A stretch of DNA of 64,000 nucleotides from Ifrita kowaldi (Eukaryota; Chordata; Aves; Passeriformes; Cinclosomatidae), in NCBI GenBank assembly GCA_013398055.1, contig VZRS01007564.1, positions 124,161 to 188,160 of the forward strand. Direction: 5' to 3'. The translations under genes were made by a program, and so were the position numbers. The first letter of the stretch is position 1. Every line of letters begins with the position of its first letter. Below the pieces are notes generated by a model that ran no database searches, had not been told where the DNA came from, and was given only the letters and a program-made list of their open reading frames with translations. Below are positions 1 to 16,600 of the stretch, piece after piece.

Positions 1-657
1 GAAGGCAAAACATCCTTAAGAATGTGACATCAGGTTCCATAAATATTTACTTTCACTAGTTCTTAAACAAGATTTTGAAGAGGGTCTGAATGAATATTCA
101 TCACTTGGATGCAAAAATCCAGCACTTGGACACTACAAAGTCAATTCCTCAGGAAAAGGAGAGGCCTCAGCTCCCACTGACAGATCTGGCCGTATGAACC
201 AGAGCAAGTTGTATGTTAATACCCTGTAAGAACAGATTATTTCCAATGCTTATGAAGGATTTCTCTCAAATTAGAATTAACATACCAGGAACATCTAGAG
301 TCTTAACCTTATTCTGCTTCCCAATGTGTGAACACACTCAGCAGCTTTCTCAATTTCTATTTTAACAATCCAAATGACTTCTTTAACTTCCAGCAGTTAC
401 TCATATTCCTCCAATCTTATTCAAGAATTAACCCAATAGCACTTCTGCTACTGAAAATCATTGACATATCAACATCTGACACAGAAAAATGTCAGTAAGT
501 GAGCTAAGGAATTCTAAAGAACTCACTAAAGTGAGTCATCTAAAGATGATTCTAACCCCACTGTATCTGAACACATGCAATTTCAAGCAACGGTCATCTG
601 AACAGACCGAGAGGCAAAAGCATCTCTGGATGTTGGAATACAAACAAAACCCCTTAC
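1..657 (-). other. RERE: RERE intron after exon 6 (partial)
   Basis: Intronic sequence downstream of the GTAAGG donor at 657, moderately AT-rich. I see no repeat, exon or RNA gene in it. Confidence 0.85.
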
Positions 658-706
658 CTGGTGGCTGGGTCCAACTCTGATTTCACCTTGGGTACTGTTT
701 AGCCTC
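658..706 (-). CDS. RERE: RERE coding exon 6 (start of ELM2 domain)
   Basis: A 49-nt micro-sized exon that completes R237 (ag|g) and codes residues 238-253, RLNSTQGEIRVGPSHQ. The motif QGEIRVGPSHQA starts the ELM2 domain of RERE; in the family, ELM2 together with SANT binds class I histone deacetylases. Acceptor TATCTTAG|GAGG, donor CACCAG|GTAAGG at 657. It ends in phase 0. The next ELM2 exons lie beyond base 1. The short length makes it easy for gene finders to miss, but every residue fits RERE. Confidence 0.95.
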
Positions 707-2094
707 CTAAGATACAAAGGAAAAACAGCAATGAGAAAGAATTGCAATTAATGACATTCAGGGTCATATTCCGTCTTTTTTGTCATTGCATTTCCAATGC
801 AAATGGAACAGAAGCAAACAGAACGCATTATTAAGAAAACAAGAGGGGATGCTCAGGTGTGTCAAGAAACCCGGTCTGTGCAAGGTTTCTCTTCTTGGCA
901 GGGGCTGGGACAGTGCTACTCTCCTAGGAAACAAACCCACTCCAAGTATGAGCCAAAAGCCTCCAGAAAACAATGAGAACACATCAGAATGTTTTCCCCC
1001 AATGCATATTTTTGCAAGACAACCTGACACTGTTTTCTTGTTTTCAGGTTATGCAAGGAAATGACTGAACTAGGAAATCAATTTTCTATTTACAAAGTCA
1101 TACATTAAATACCAGGTTACGTTTTTTCAGCTACAAGGTGTCAGAATTCTTCCCTGTGAGGAGCAAAGGGAAAGTTGACAACAGAAAATGCTGACGCTCT
1201 TCCTTTCCTCCCAGAATTCATTTTAAGGCCATGCACATCCCTACTCATCGGTGCAAGTGAAGCTCACAACATTCCTGTGCAGTGTCTGCAGCTGCAGCCA
1301 GCCCCGCACCAGCCAAGGCTGCACCAGCAGGGTCTGTATCCACACTGAACACTGGGCTGGTTTCAGCTCAGATGGGAAGAACCAAATATCCCCCAGCTCC
1401 CAATTTCTTCAGCTGCACCATGCTGAATATGACAAATAAGGCATTTAAGAATCAAGGGTGGAGCACCCTGTAATTGTAAAGTTAAAAGCAAAGTTTGGGA
1501 TGGAACTTCTGCTCCCAGCTCTTTCTGTGGGAACTCAGTGGGGCTCTCCAACCATTCCTCATGAAGCATGGGCAGAAATATTTCTGTGTCTTTCCATCAC
1601 CCAATCACCACTTCCTGAACATATTCACACCTCGAGGTGCTCCCTCTCCTGCCCAGAAGGTGAGGGCTGGGCTGAGTTGAGCTGCTGTGCAGGAAGCTCT
1701 GGCAGGCTGCTCAACATCCCATTGGGATTTTAAAAGGGCACAAAGCCCCTGGCTCCTCAAGGGCACACGATCTGCTCCATAATTTTTACTGTTTCCACAT
1801 CCCCAGGAATGGGTTTCAAATGGAAAGAAAAATTCTTGCTACGGAAAATAAAATGCACTGCAGATTTGAAGCTAAATCATATTGGTGAGAGCAATTACAA
1901 TAAGAATGGAATGGCATCCTGTGTTTATTCGATGGGAAAGGGAAAAAAGGAGCCAACACTGTATATGAAATGTGACACAAAAGAAACTGCTGTAACAAAG
2001 CAGTATCCATAGCAACAACAACTTAATATTTCAGTCCTCCTCAGCTGCAGTGGATTAAATATAATGACAAGATGTTCCCTTTGAAAAGTAACCT

Positions 2095-2108
2095 GTTGCC
2101 ATGGCAAC
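2095..2108. promoter_or_regulatory. Perfect RFX-type X-box palindrome
   Basis: GTTGCCATGGCAAC is a perfect 14-bp palindrome and equals the consensus X-box bound by RFX transcription factors as dimers. A degenerate relative, GTATCCATAGCAAC, lies 92 bp away at 2003-2016 with an intact right half-site (AGCAAC). The surroundings are AT-rich and low in repeats. Binding is inferred from sequence only. Confidence 0.5.
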
Positions 2109-5100
2109 ATTGTGTTCTGCAAAGTAAACAGGGGCTGGTCAGAAAGGAGCTGGGAGCCAGCGCCGGAATATCAAAAAGGCAGGAGGCTTCTGTGGCAGAG
2201 CAGGGCAAAGCAGCACGCTCTGATCCACAGAGCCTTGTTCCACACAGCTCCAGGAGAGGAGAGAGGATGTTCAGCTCAATGCAGCTTTGTCCTCTCCCTT
2301 CTGAAGCAACAGGGGAGCTTGGAGGTTCAAGGCCAAAGGCAGCACCACTGAGACAAAACAGTTCAGAGGTGAGGACGAGCAGGGACTGAGGCAGCACAGG
2401 CTGGTGCAGAGCTCTCATTTCCCAGCTCTAGGAAGAAGGAGAGAGGGAGGAAGGTCGGCACAGCAGTTCCTGCACGACTTCCAGTACAGAAACGAGCTTC
2501 ACCCTCTGTTTGTCACCTGCCTTCTTGTTCACTCCCCTCACCAGTTACACCAAGGCTGGCACAGCTGGCAGCTTTGTCCACGGACACGGTGCATGAAGGA
2601 CTGGAACTGGCAACCAGAGCTGCCCCACAGCACAGCCGAACAGCTCTGGGCATAACCTGGGCTCAGGACTCGCTGGTACAGAATGCCCAGAGCCAGGCAG
2701 GATCCAAGGCTGGGAAATCGCAGCAAAGCTCTCCCGAGGCTGGAGGACACGGCAAAAGGCATTGGGGGATTTCTGCACAGCCCTGCCCTGTCCTTGATGT
2801 GAATCCCAGCCCGTTCTTGCCCAGCACGTCCAGGGCAGGCCTTTGCCAGGAGGCTGACAGGCTTCTGATGGGACCACACGGGCTGGATGCCCCGGTGGCC
2901 CTTCAGGGTCAGGGATCACCTGACACCGTGGAATCTCAGAAATGGTGCAAGTGTTCCTTTCATGCTTCCCTTTTTACTGCCAGAGTTCAGCAAGGGACTT
3001 GCTCTGCAGTAATGGCACATTTTTCACACTGGCTGGCACGGGGCTGAGGAGGTGGCACTGCTGCAGCACCACAGAACCAGCTCTGCTCTTGTGCAGCTCC
3101 TTGCACCCAGCAGCAGCCAGGGTTTATTTGTCCTGCTGTGGTCAGCGTGCCCTCAGTGCTCTCCCCACATGCTGTGCTCCCACTGGCTCTCAGACAGCTT
3201 CTGCCAGCCAGCAACAGCTCAAACCCCATGGAAATAACTCAGTGCTACCATTAAGTTTAAAAAACCAGCCCACAACAAAACCCCAAAACAAAACCAGAAC
3301 CCAAACATCCACACAGGACAACATTCTGTGCTACCCACGTAACCACCCCGGGCATCATCGTCCCTGATTCTGCAGATTGAGGTGATCCCTAATTAAATTA
3401 GAGGGGTGCTTCAACAGAAGAAGGTTTTTAAACCAGCCAGTTCACTCAGCCACAAACCTCCTCTCAAACAGTGTTTCTGATTCTCTTTGGAGCTCTCCAG
3501 AAAGGGTTTTCAAAGCCAGCTTGCTAAAACCCACGGCCTGGCGTGGCATGGGCACTTCAGGGACACAAGCTTCACGTGCAGAGGAAGTCTCACCCATCAC
3601 ACTGAAGTGCCCTCAGCCTGACCAGCTCCCAGCAGCCCGGAATGCAGCCAGAGCAGGGTCAGGGCTGTGGAACTGGCACCAGAGGTGCCACCAGGACAGG
3701 GGTTCCTGTGCTTTCAGCCATCCCCGTGTGAGGACAGGCCGTTGGCTAAGGGAGTGTCCAAAAACAGCTGGAGAAGGTCATTATTCCTATATAACCAAAG
3801 ATTAAAAGAGGAAAGACATCTTAAAGCCAGGATATGGAGGGGTTTGGGTTGTATGTTTGTTTTTAATAAGCAGTAACAAGCTGTAGCACTGAACAAGGAA
3901 TCTCACGAGATTTGGGGTTATTTATGAAGCCTGGTATCAACATCAGGGGCTTTACTAAATAAAACCAAGCCCATGTTAGATATATCCATTATAGAACAGA
4001 TTATAAACTGCAATCATACACTGAACATCGATTAACCAGTCATTATTAATGGCCAGAAAATCAGCTATATCCACTGAGAGTGTCACACGGTAAAGTAATT
4101 CCTAGATACTTGTGATTTCTGTAAAATTAACAAAAGCTCCCAAGAAAGTCCCAAGAAAAAGTTTTTTAAAAAAAATCCTTTAATTCAAATAGTCCAATAC
4201 CCCAGATGAAAGACCCGTGCTCTTCAGAGGCAGTTCTAAAAACATCTGGCAAGGATCATTTTGTTCCATTTCTAGAGGGACAAAACGGGAGAGAACAAAA
4301 TTACTCCACTCCAACTTCAGCAGATTAAAAACCAGTTTATCAGGGCCTGAAAGTGACTGGCACTGCAGCCAAGAGCATCTGTTTATGGTCACTGTTGGGA
4401 GGCACGATACTGAGCCAAGTGGATCCTTCATTTTAACCCAAAAGTATCTTATGCGTGTCATGTTCATACACTGCACACTTCAAAATGTAAAAGGGACAAG
4501 CACATTCAGGCTACTCAACCTTTAACCAAAAAAATCCCACAACCACCACAAACCTGAGTTAAACACCTCAGAGGAAAAAGTTCCCTGACTTCACCTGTGT
4601 CTTAAACCTTCACTCTTTAAGCAAGATTTTAAAATTCATCTCATAGAAATAGCATCCTAATGCTCAGAAAATATTCTTTCCCCTTGTAACTTTAAGCTTC
4701 ATTTCAAACCTGTTTTAACGGTGTGTTATAATTTAAAAAAAAAGCAGAAGTGATTTTGTGTTCTGGGCGAAAAATCCAACCTGTATTTCAGGCAAATGAA
4801 CTTGTAAGGGAAAGTTCTCAGTGCCTGCTCACTCCAAAGCAGGAATGAACAAACATGTACCAACTCCTGTACCTCCAGAGCAAGCTCCAGCCTGCTCTTG
4901 ACTGCAGGGGCAGCACGGGAACGACGTGGAGGCTGCTCTGCACCCTGATGCTGTCTGCAGAAGGAAGTACTTGCTCAAGTTCGAATCAGACAGGAAAAGC
5001 TTTTTCAAGATAACATTATTTTTACATTATGTTTATAGAGGTGGAAAAAAAAAAACCTATAGAGAGTCCTCAGTATTGTCCCCTACCCAGAAGGTGGGAT

Positions 5101-6180
5101 GGAGGTGACAACGATTCAGCCAGGTTACTGCAGAGGAAGGAAGTGTTCTCTCCAGACAGGAATTACCTGGCAGGTGCCATGGAGCACCTCTCTAACACTA
5201 GTTTACCTCCAGATAAGGAAGACACCAGCATTCGGATCATAAGTTCAAAAAAATTAATTGCTGGGAACCATTGCATAATGCAAAGGTTTTTATCTGGTTA
5301 TACATGATTTTAACAGAGCCAAGTGTTGTTTACAAGCAGCATTTACACTGGTGAGTAAATGTGTAAATGAATCCAGCATGGAACGATGCTGTTCAAGTGT
5401 TTGTCCTGTAGAGTTTCTAAAATGGCCAGGCAGTGCTTTTGCACTGCCCAGAGCAAATATTCACTGTTAAACCAGACTGAACACCACAGCAGCACCACTG
5501 CTCCAGCACAGCCCCAGCTCCTGTGCAGGACACTGGAACTGGGCAGCAGCACAGCAGGGAACTCTTCCATAAAGCTTCATCAGATCAGAGGCAACAGTCA
5601 ACCTCTGGGGCTCTGAACTTGCTTGACAACACAAATCTGCAGCTTCCCTGAACAGCAAACACGGGGAGAAGCAACAGCTCGTGTCAGAGGTGATAAGCAT
5701 GAAGAATGGGAAGCCTGAAAGGAGCTGGAAGGTATCCCTAGTTCCACCATACACCTGGAAACAAGCTCTAATTAAAACAAATTACATCCTAAAGAATTGG
5801 AAGGAAGGGGAAAGAGGTAATCTTACTGATTTATGCCTGGAAAAAAAAGCTGAAATGAAGGCAGAACAAAGGGAAGAGACTATTCTTCATCCAAAGGACA
5901 ATATTCAAGCACTTCCCATGATATATCTGCAATTTCTAACAGCTGTTTGGAGTGGCATTAACTCACCAGACCACCTACCAGCAGTGCCTGAACCGGGAGA
6001 ATCTGCTGGGCACCCAGCCAGGACAAAACTCTGCGTTAGGAATGGAATAACTGCAGGAGCACAGCTCCAGGCTGACCAAGGAGGATGGGGCAGTTCAGAG
6101 CACTGCAGATCCTGCCAGCACCAAGACACCTCACAACCTCATCCTACTGCCACCGAGGCTCTTCTTGGGTTGGTTTTCCT

Positions 6181-6205
6181 GGGGGAGGGCTGTGGGTTTT
6201 AGGGG
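6181..6205 (+). other. Potential G-quadruplex
   Basis: Four G-runs of at least three (6181-6185, 6187-6189, 6194-6196, 6202-6205) are separated by loops of 1, 4 and 5 nt. A further G-rich stretch follows to about 6232. This fits the standard G3+N1-7 pattern on the strand opposite the RERE mRNA. Confidence 0.5.
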
Positions 6206-6761
6206 TTTTCCCTGGCTGGGGGGAGCAGGGAGGTTGAGTTTCTATTGGTGTTGTCGCTTTTCTTTTTAAACCCAAGTGTACAGCCCTGTGCACCTGAGGA
6301 GCTGCTTGGTTATAAACTGGCTGCCCAGCCCCTTCTCTTCTGTCTAGAAATGAACATTTAAAACCAATGTTAAGGACACGAGCTAAGCTGCCATATCCCT
6401 GTATTCCTGCAGAGCACTGATGGATTCCTGCACATACTCAAGTTGCTCCTTTATTAGGAATAAGAATGTGTCCAAAGCTCAGGCCTGTGGAGATTCCTCT
6501 CTAAACGAAGAGGTGATCCAGCCAGTCTGAATTTCAAGGGAACTGAGCTCTGTCATCATTAGCAGGACTTTGCTTCAGCCAATGGCAAAAGTGACCAGTG
6601 ATCCACATGAAATAGGCGGTTTTGATGTTTTTTATGCTCTGGAGGTATAAAAGGAAATGGGTAAGGGAATGACACTTGGGGTAGGATATAGACATGGACA
6701 TGGCACTGACACAGGCAGAATTCTGCAGGTTTATTCATCACTCATTCCTCAGCTTCTGACA

Positions 6762-7078
6762 AGAATCACAGGCTGGGTTGGGTTCAAAGAGACCTTAAAG
6801 ACCATCTTGTTCCACCCCCTGCCACGGGCAGGGACACCTTCCACCACCCCAGGGTGCTCCGAGCCCCATCCAACCTGGCCTTGGATGCTTCCAGGGATGG
6901 GGCAGCCATAGGGTGCTCTGGACACTCTGTGCCAGGGCCTCACCACCCTCACAATAAAGGATTTCTTCTTAATTTCTCATCTCAATCTGTGCTCTGTTAG
7001 TCTGAAGCTGCTCCCCCTTGTCCTGTCACCCTGTGCCCATGTGAGAAGTCGCTGTCCCTCCCGTCTCCAAGCCCCAGT
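6762..7078 (-). mobile_element. CR1 LINE, 5'-truncated 3' end
   Basis: Read on the plus strand, it runs from AGAATCACAGGCTGGGTTGG through ACCTTAAAGACCATCTTGTT, CCATCCAACCTGGCCTTGGA and CAGGGATGGGG to CTCACCACCCTCACAATAAA and a diverged end. This is the reverse complement of the 3' end of chicken-repeat-1 elements, so the element lies on the minus strand, the same sense as RERE. It is about 315 bp, diverged and without coding capacity. The far edge is uncertain by tens of bases. Confidence 0.93.
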
Positions 7079-8190
7079 GACACAGCCACTGCCAGGTGAG
7101 TGACAATGTGTGCAGGGCTAAGGGCCAACCTCCTGCTGCAGAGTTCCAGAGATGTCACAGTGAGCAGCACACACAGTCCTGTGTCCTTTCAATCCAAACA
7201 CTGCAGGAACTCCCAAACAAGTTCCCCTGACTGAAGCATCTCCCCAGCCCCCGAGCCCAGGACGAGGGCTCAGCTCTGCAGGACCACGGCAGGACAGCCT
7301 CGCTGTGCACAAGGACAGACCCCTGCGAATGACAACAGGCTGCACAACTGTGTGTGCTCCACCAACGCACCTGAGTCCTCTCACACCCATTTACACTTAG
7401 CAGTGACACCGCTGGCCGTCTCACAAGGACCTCAGAGCCCAAGCCCTGCACTTTACTCCAGCAGCTCAACCCCGTGTTTGCCAGCCTGGCGAGCCCCTGA
7501 GGTGCTGCCTGCAGGCTCTCCCTGAGCTGCTCTCCTGCACAAGGCAGCACTGCTGCGGTTCACATGCACCAGCATTATCTGCGTGTGGCTGACAGCAAAC
7601 ACAGCCACGGCAGCTTCTTCTCCTTCACACCTGGGCAAGTGTCGGCGGCATCGGTGCCCTCCATCGCCGGGAGAACCACCCATCCTCGGAGCAACCAATG
7701 GCTGCAGATGCACGACCCTCCTCTCGCATCACCCAAACAGGCCCAAACATCCCCTGCTTGCACTCCTGCAGCAGCTGCCCGCACCTGCATGCACACAGCT
7801 CCACTGAAATCCCCAAAACCCCCCAAACCCACCCCGCTGCAGCGTTTCTCCCCGTGCCCCCCTCGGCCGGCAGAGCCCCTGGCAGTGCCCTCCTGCTCCG
7901 GGAGCAGCTGCTGCCGTGCTGGCAGGGCTCTGAGGAACATGCAACAGCAATGAAACGATCTCATAAACATTGCAGAAGTCACGAACAACAGCAAAAATCA
8001 CCATGGTTTCGGGGAGGCCGGAGTGATGTAGCCTACCTGCAGGGGCTGAATGGATCATCCATGACTATGACAGGCGCTTGTGGGTTGGGATGGATTGCTG
8101 AGCCCTCTATTACCAGCTCAAACTCTGCCTTTTCCACTCTACCAACTCAAAATGGAGGCACATGCGGGCTGGGAGACCTCGCCGAGCCTG

Positions 8191-8276
8191 CACTGAGCTT
8201 GTGCTGTGACCTAAGCCCGCACGCAGAACGCAGAAACTTCGCCCTCGGACCGGCGGCACTGAGCATGTGCTGTGAC
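8191..8276. repeat. Short direct repeat, 66-bp spacing
   Basis: CACTGAGCTTGTGCTGTGAC at 8191-8210 recurs with one change (T to A) at 8257-8276. It looks like a local duplication at the edge of the CpG-rich block. Confidence 0.7.
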
Positions 8277-8332
8277 CCTCCCTCAGCCCTCCCTCAGCCC
8301 TCCCTCAGCCCTGCCTCCCTCAGCCCTGCCTC
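8276..8332 (+). repeat. Short tandem array of CCCTCAGCCCT units
   Basis: CCCTCAGCCCT recurs about five times, the later copies interrupted by GCCT. No function is evident. Confidence 0.8.
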
Positions 8333-8368
8333 CGGAACGGCACCGCGGGCTGCCCGCGCCAGCGCCGC

Positions 8369-8605
8369 TCCGCGAATAAACACAGCCGGCAGCCGTAAAC
8401 ACAGCGGGGATCCGCTGATAAATACAGCCGGGATCCGCTGATAAACACAGCCATCAACCCCGGCCGCGGATCCGCGAATACAGCCGGGCTCCCCACGCCA
8501 TCAATCCCAGCCGGCATTCCGCAGATGCAGCGGGGCTCCCCAGGCGATCCCCGCTCTGTAAATACAGCAATCAGCCCCGGCCCGGGCTCCGCAAATGCAG
8601 CCGGG
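8369..8605 (+). repeat. Degenerate tandem array with ATAAACACAGCCGGGATCCG core
   Basis: About eight imperfect units share the core ATAAAYACAGCCGGG followed by ATCCGC or CTCCGC. The units are irregular, about 21 to 47 bp. Each carries several CpGs and many end in GGATCCGC, so the array accounts for much of the CpG density. The best-kept copies are at about 8400-8450. Confidence 0.7.
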
Positions 8606-8633
8606 AGGAGCAGCCGAGCCCTCGCCGGCCGCG

Positions 8634-8692
8634 GGAGGGGATGGAGGGATGAGGGAGGCACGGAGGGATGAGGGATGAGGGAGGGATGAGGG
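8634..8692 (+). repeat. GAGGGATG-type simple repeat
   Basis: Repeated GAGGGATGAGGGA units, purine-only over most of the run. Several GGG tracts could form unusual structures. It ends the CpG-rich cluster on this side. Confidence 0.75.
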
Positions 8693-11502
8693 GCCTTGGC
8701 TGGGGGATCCCTCACGGCCAACGCGCCGAGCCCAGCCCGGCCCCTGCGCTGCTCCAGGTGCGAGCCAAGCACCAGCCCCAAAGCTTTGCTACTCCCGCTG
8801 CTGAAAATCGCCTTCATTCCGAGGTTCTGAGGGTTTCAGGTGCCAGAGCTCCGCGTTTGAATGCACAGTTTATGTGCTGGAAAGCGGAGCAGGAAGCTGA
8901 GTCACGGAACACTCGCGTTCTCCCGCCGGTGCTGCAGCGTACGAGAGCATTTAAGGAATATTAATTCTCACAAGCAGCACGTGTGAACACAGCGTGAACC
9001 CCCGAGCAGCCAGGCCTGACTCACTGCCCGAGCTTCCTGCACCAGCCTTCATCCCTGACCTCCCTGTTTATTAGGTAATTCTCAAACATGCTCTTAGGTA
9101 CCGTTCACACGAAGGCAGCATCCCTTCCCCTGCAGCATGCAAGGCTTTAATTAGGATGCATCCCTCTGTATTTTCCAGAGGATTTCCCTCTTTTTTCTGA
9201 GATGCCTCAATCTACCATGAGGCTAAAGAAGGATAAAAAGTTACCCGAATTTTGAAAGACACAGTAAGAAAAGCAGATCAGGCCACAAAACAAACCTTGA
9301 TCTTCTCGTACAATAATCCAGTGAGAAATTTTCATTGTAGCATAGGTGGATACACAATTTCCTTGTTCCTTGTTCTCTGTTACCTCCCACCCCCTGCTTG
9401 GGAACCTTCACCAACAGCCTGGCTCCTTCAATGAACTACCATAATAATTTAATTGTTCAGGAAACTGAGTGTTTCAGCTCCTATGGCTCTGCTGAAACGA
9501 TCTAAAGCCATTCCCTAAGATACAGAACACCCCAAAAATCACTTAGCTCACAACATCCCCCAGCAAGAACACTCCAGAAGATTAAAAATAAAGGAAAAGC
9601 AAATGCTGTGCAACTGAAACAGACAAACACTTCCCAAAACCTCCGCTCTGAAATTCACCCAAGCCTTGAATGTTTGGCATTATTTTTTTCTACAACACTA
9701 AACAATGTTTGGGAGGAGGAATTTTAATCCACGGCCATGAAACTCTTTGTAGAATAATACCTGGTTATTTCTAGTTCCAAGCAAAAATTCAGCAGCTTTT
9801 TAATCTGTGTATACTTAGAGATGTCAGTGTCAGCCTTCACTTAGCTCCTCTCTCTGAACCTTCCCCATTCCAAGATAAAATACAGGCTTGAAGAGCTGGA
9901 ATTAGGAAAAAAGCCTGGCTGCAACCAAATGAAGAAAAACCTACTTTTCAGAGCTGGCTAGTCTGAGTAATTAGCTGATCACTGAGTGCTCTGCTTTGTC
10001 ATTTCATTGATCTTTTCAGGCTCAGTCATTCTCTAATAGCTGGAAGAATTAACAGCTACTTCTACACAGAAAGTGGGCTTAAAACCACACTGACAGCAAC
10101 AAAAATGGCATTTCACAGGAGACATCATCCATTAGCCACCAACACAAACACTCAAACCCAAAATGCACTGAAGTACAGTGACAAACACAGGGGTCAAGGA
10201 GGGTGCTGAATATCAGAGAGGGGCACCATGAAAACCTCACAGAAGCCTTGCCTTGGTGGACTGCTCAAAAGAAAATACACCAGTAATGTTCCAAAAGCAT
10301 TTTAACATATTGTGCTCGACTTGGGATATTCCCAGGGCTCAGCACCAGGCACCACCAGCAAGATTGGCTCGCAGAGACTCACAGTGAAGGGGAAATGCCC
10401 GAGTGAGGGAGTTTCACCAGTCCAGTCCCCTCTCAGCCACAAAGACAGATTAAGACACTTCAGAATAAGGTACAGGAAGCCTCATTAATAGGCAATTACA
10501 TAATAAATACCCACACAGGGAGTTCCTTCCTAACTGCAAGCAGTTAGCGGCTGGCAATGCCCCGAAGCACAAAGATTCAGATCTGCATTAGAAACAGTAA
10601 ATCTACCATGTAACAATTCAAATATTTATTATTTATATGCTTATCTAATCCCCGCTTCAAATGAGACTTTTCTCCACAGTATCTCTGGAAATCAAGGTCC
10701 ACAGCTGATTGTGTTCTGCACTGAAAGGAACAATCACCTTCCAGCAGGCACAGACCTGGGCCAATTTATTCACCTCTCACTGGAGGTGCTCATGGAAATA
10801 TCCCCCCCGAACGACAAACTCTTCAAGGCTGGCACTTGTGAGGGATTTTCTGTGTTCAGAAAATCCCATACATGGAGAAAGTGCCGTGTTTGGACCCAGA
10901 AAATAACAAAGCTACAGCCTGCTCTGAGCTGTGCTTTCCAAACACAACTGACCAAGAGTGGCTGAACAAACCCCAGGCAGATTGAAGAGCATGCTGAACA
11001 CACCTTCCTCAAATATGAACTGATTCCCAAAAAAGTTCTTTCTGTACCCCTCATTTGTTCTAGGCCAGCGAAGCATAAACCAGGAATTCCTGCTATGGGA
11101 CCCTGGAATGACTATTTACATATGAAAGCACGAATTTCCACACTTAACTTCCAATTTGATTTCTTAGAAGTGTCTAAATTGCAACTTTGCTGACTAGAAG
11201 ATGCAAATGATTTTCAGAAGTATTTTCAGGGGTGTACATTCAACCAACAAGACAGCCAAGAATTCCTGATTAAACCTGCAGCCTTTAAAAGACTTCCACA
11301 TTTCCAAGAAGCTGTTTAGAAGCAGCACATCATTCACCCAGAGACGCATCCGGATGTCAGGAATCACTGCACAATCTTGTTTTGTGCTCTGATTTTTCTC
11401 TTGTATAAACACACACTCAGAAAGATGCAGCTTCTCCCTTGCATCCCTTCCACCCCACCTCCTACCAGCTGGATTTTAACCTTTCTTCCCTTGAGTAATT
11501 TT

Positions 11503-11570
11503 CACAGAATTATGGTTGAAAAAGACCTCCAAGATCATCAAGTCCAACCTTTGAGTGAACACCAGCTCAG
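11503..11570 (-). mobile_element. CR1 LINE remnant beside exon 5
   Basis: CACAGAATTATGGTTGAAAA followed by GACCTCCAAGATCATCAAGT and CCAACCTTTGAGTGAACACC matches the reverse complement of a CR1 3' end, so the remnant is on the minus strand. About 70 bp remain, only about 40 bp from the 5' splice site of RERE exon 5. Confidence 0.85.
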
Positions 11571-11609
11571 GTCAGTGGTGAAGTGGAGTTTAAAAGCCAT
11601 TTTCACTTA

Positions 11610-16600
<4,991 letters not shown>

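Larger units (their letters stand above)
8160..8960. promoter_or_regulatory. Intragenic CpG-island-like block
   Basis: By eye this stretch has on the order of 60 CpG dinucleotides in about 800 bp. The rest of the intron has very few, as expected for methylated DNA. It contains three adjacent tandem arrays (8276-8332, 8369-8605, 8634-8692), an AP-1 motif TGAGTCA at 8898-8904, and a CACGTG E-box just outside at 8979-8984. CpG islands usually mark promoters or enhancers, so an internal promoter is possible, but a GC-rich minisatellite cluster would look similar. Open frames on both strands (165 aa minus 8320-8817, 247 aa plus 7698-8441) are explained by composition. Confidence 0.55.

Noticed and set aside
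7698..8441. 247-codon plus-strand open frame
   Set aside because: It runs into the GC-rich tandem arrays (repeated LSPAS-type residues). Open reading is expected there from base composition, and the minus strand is equally open.
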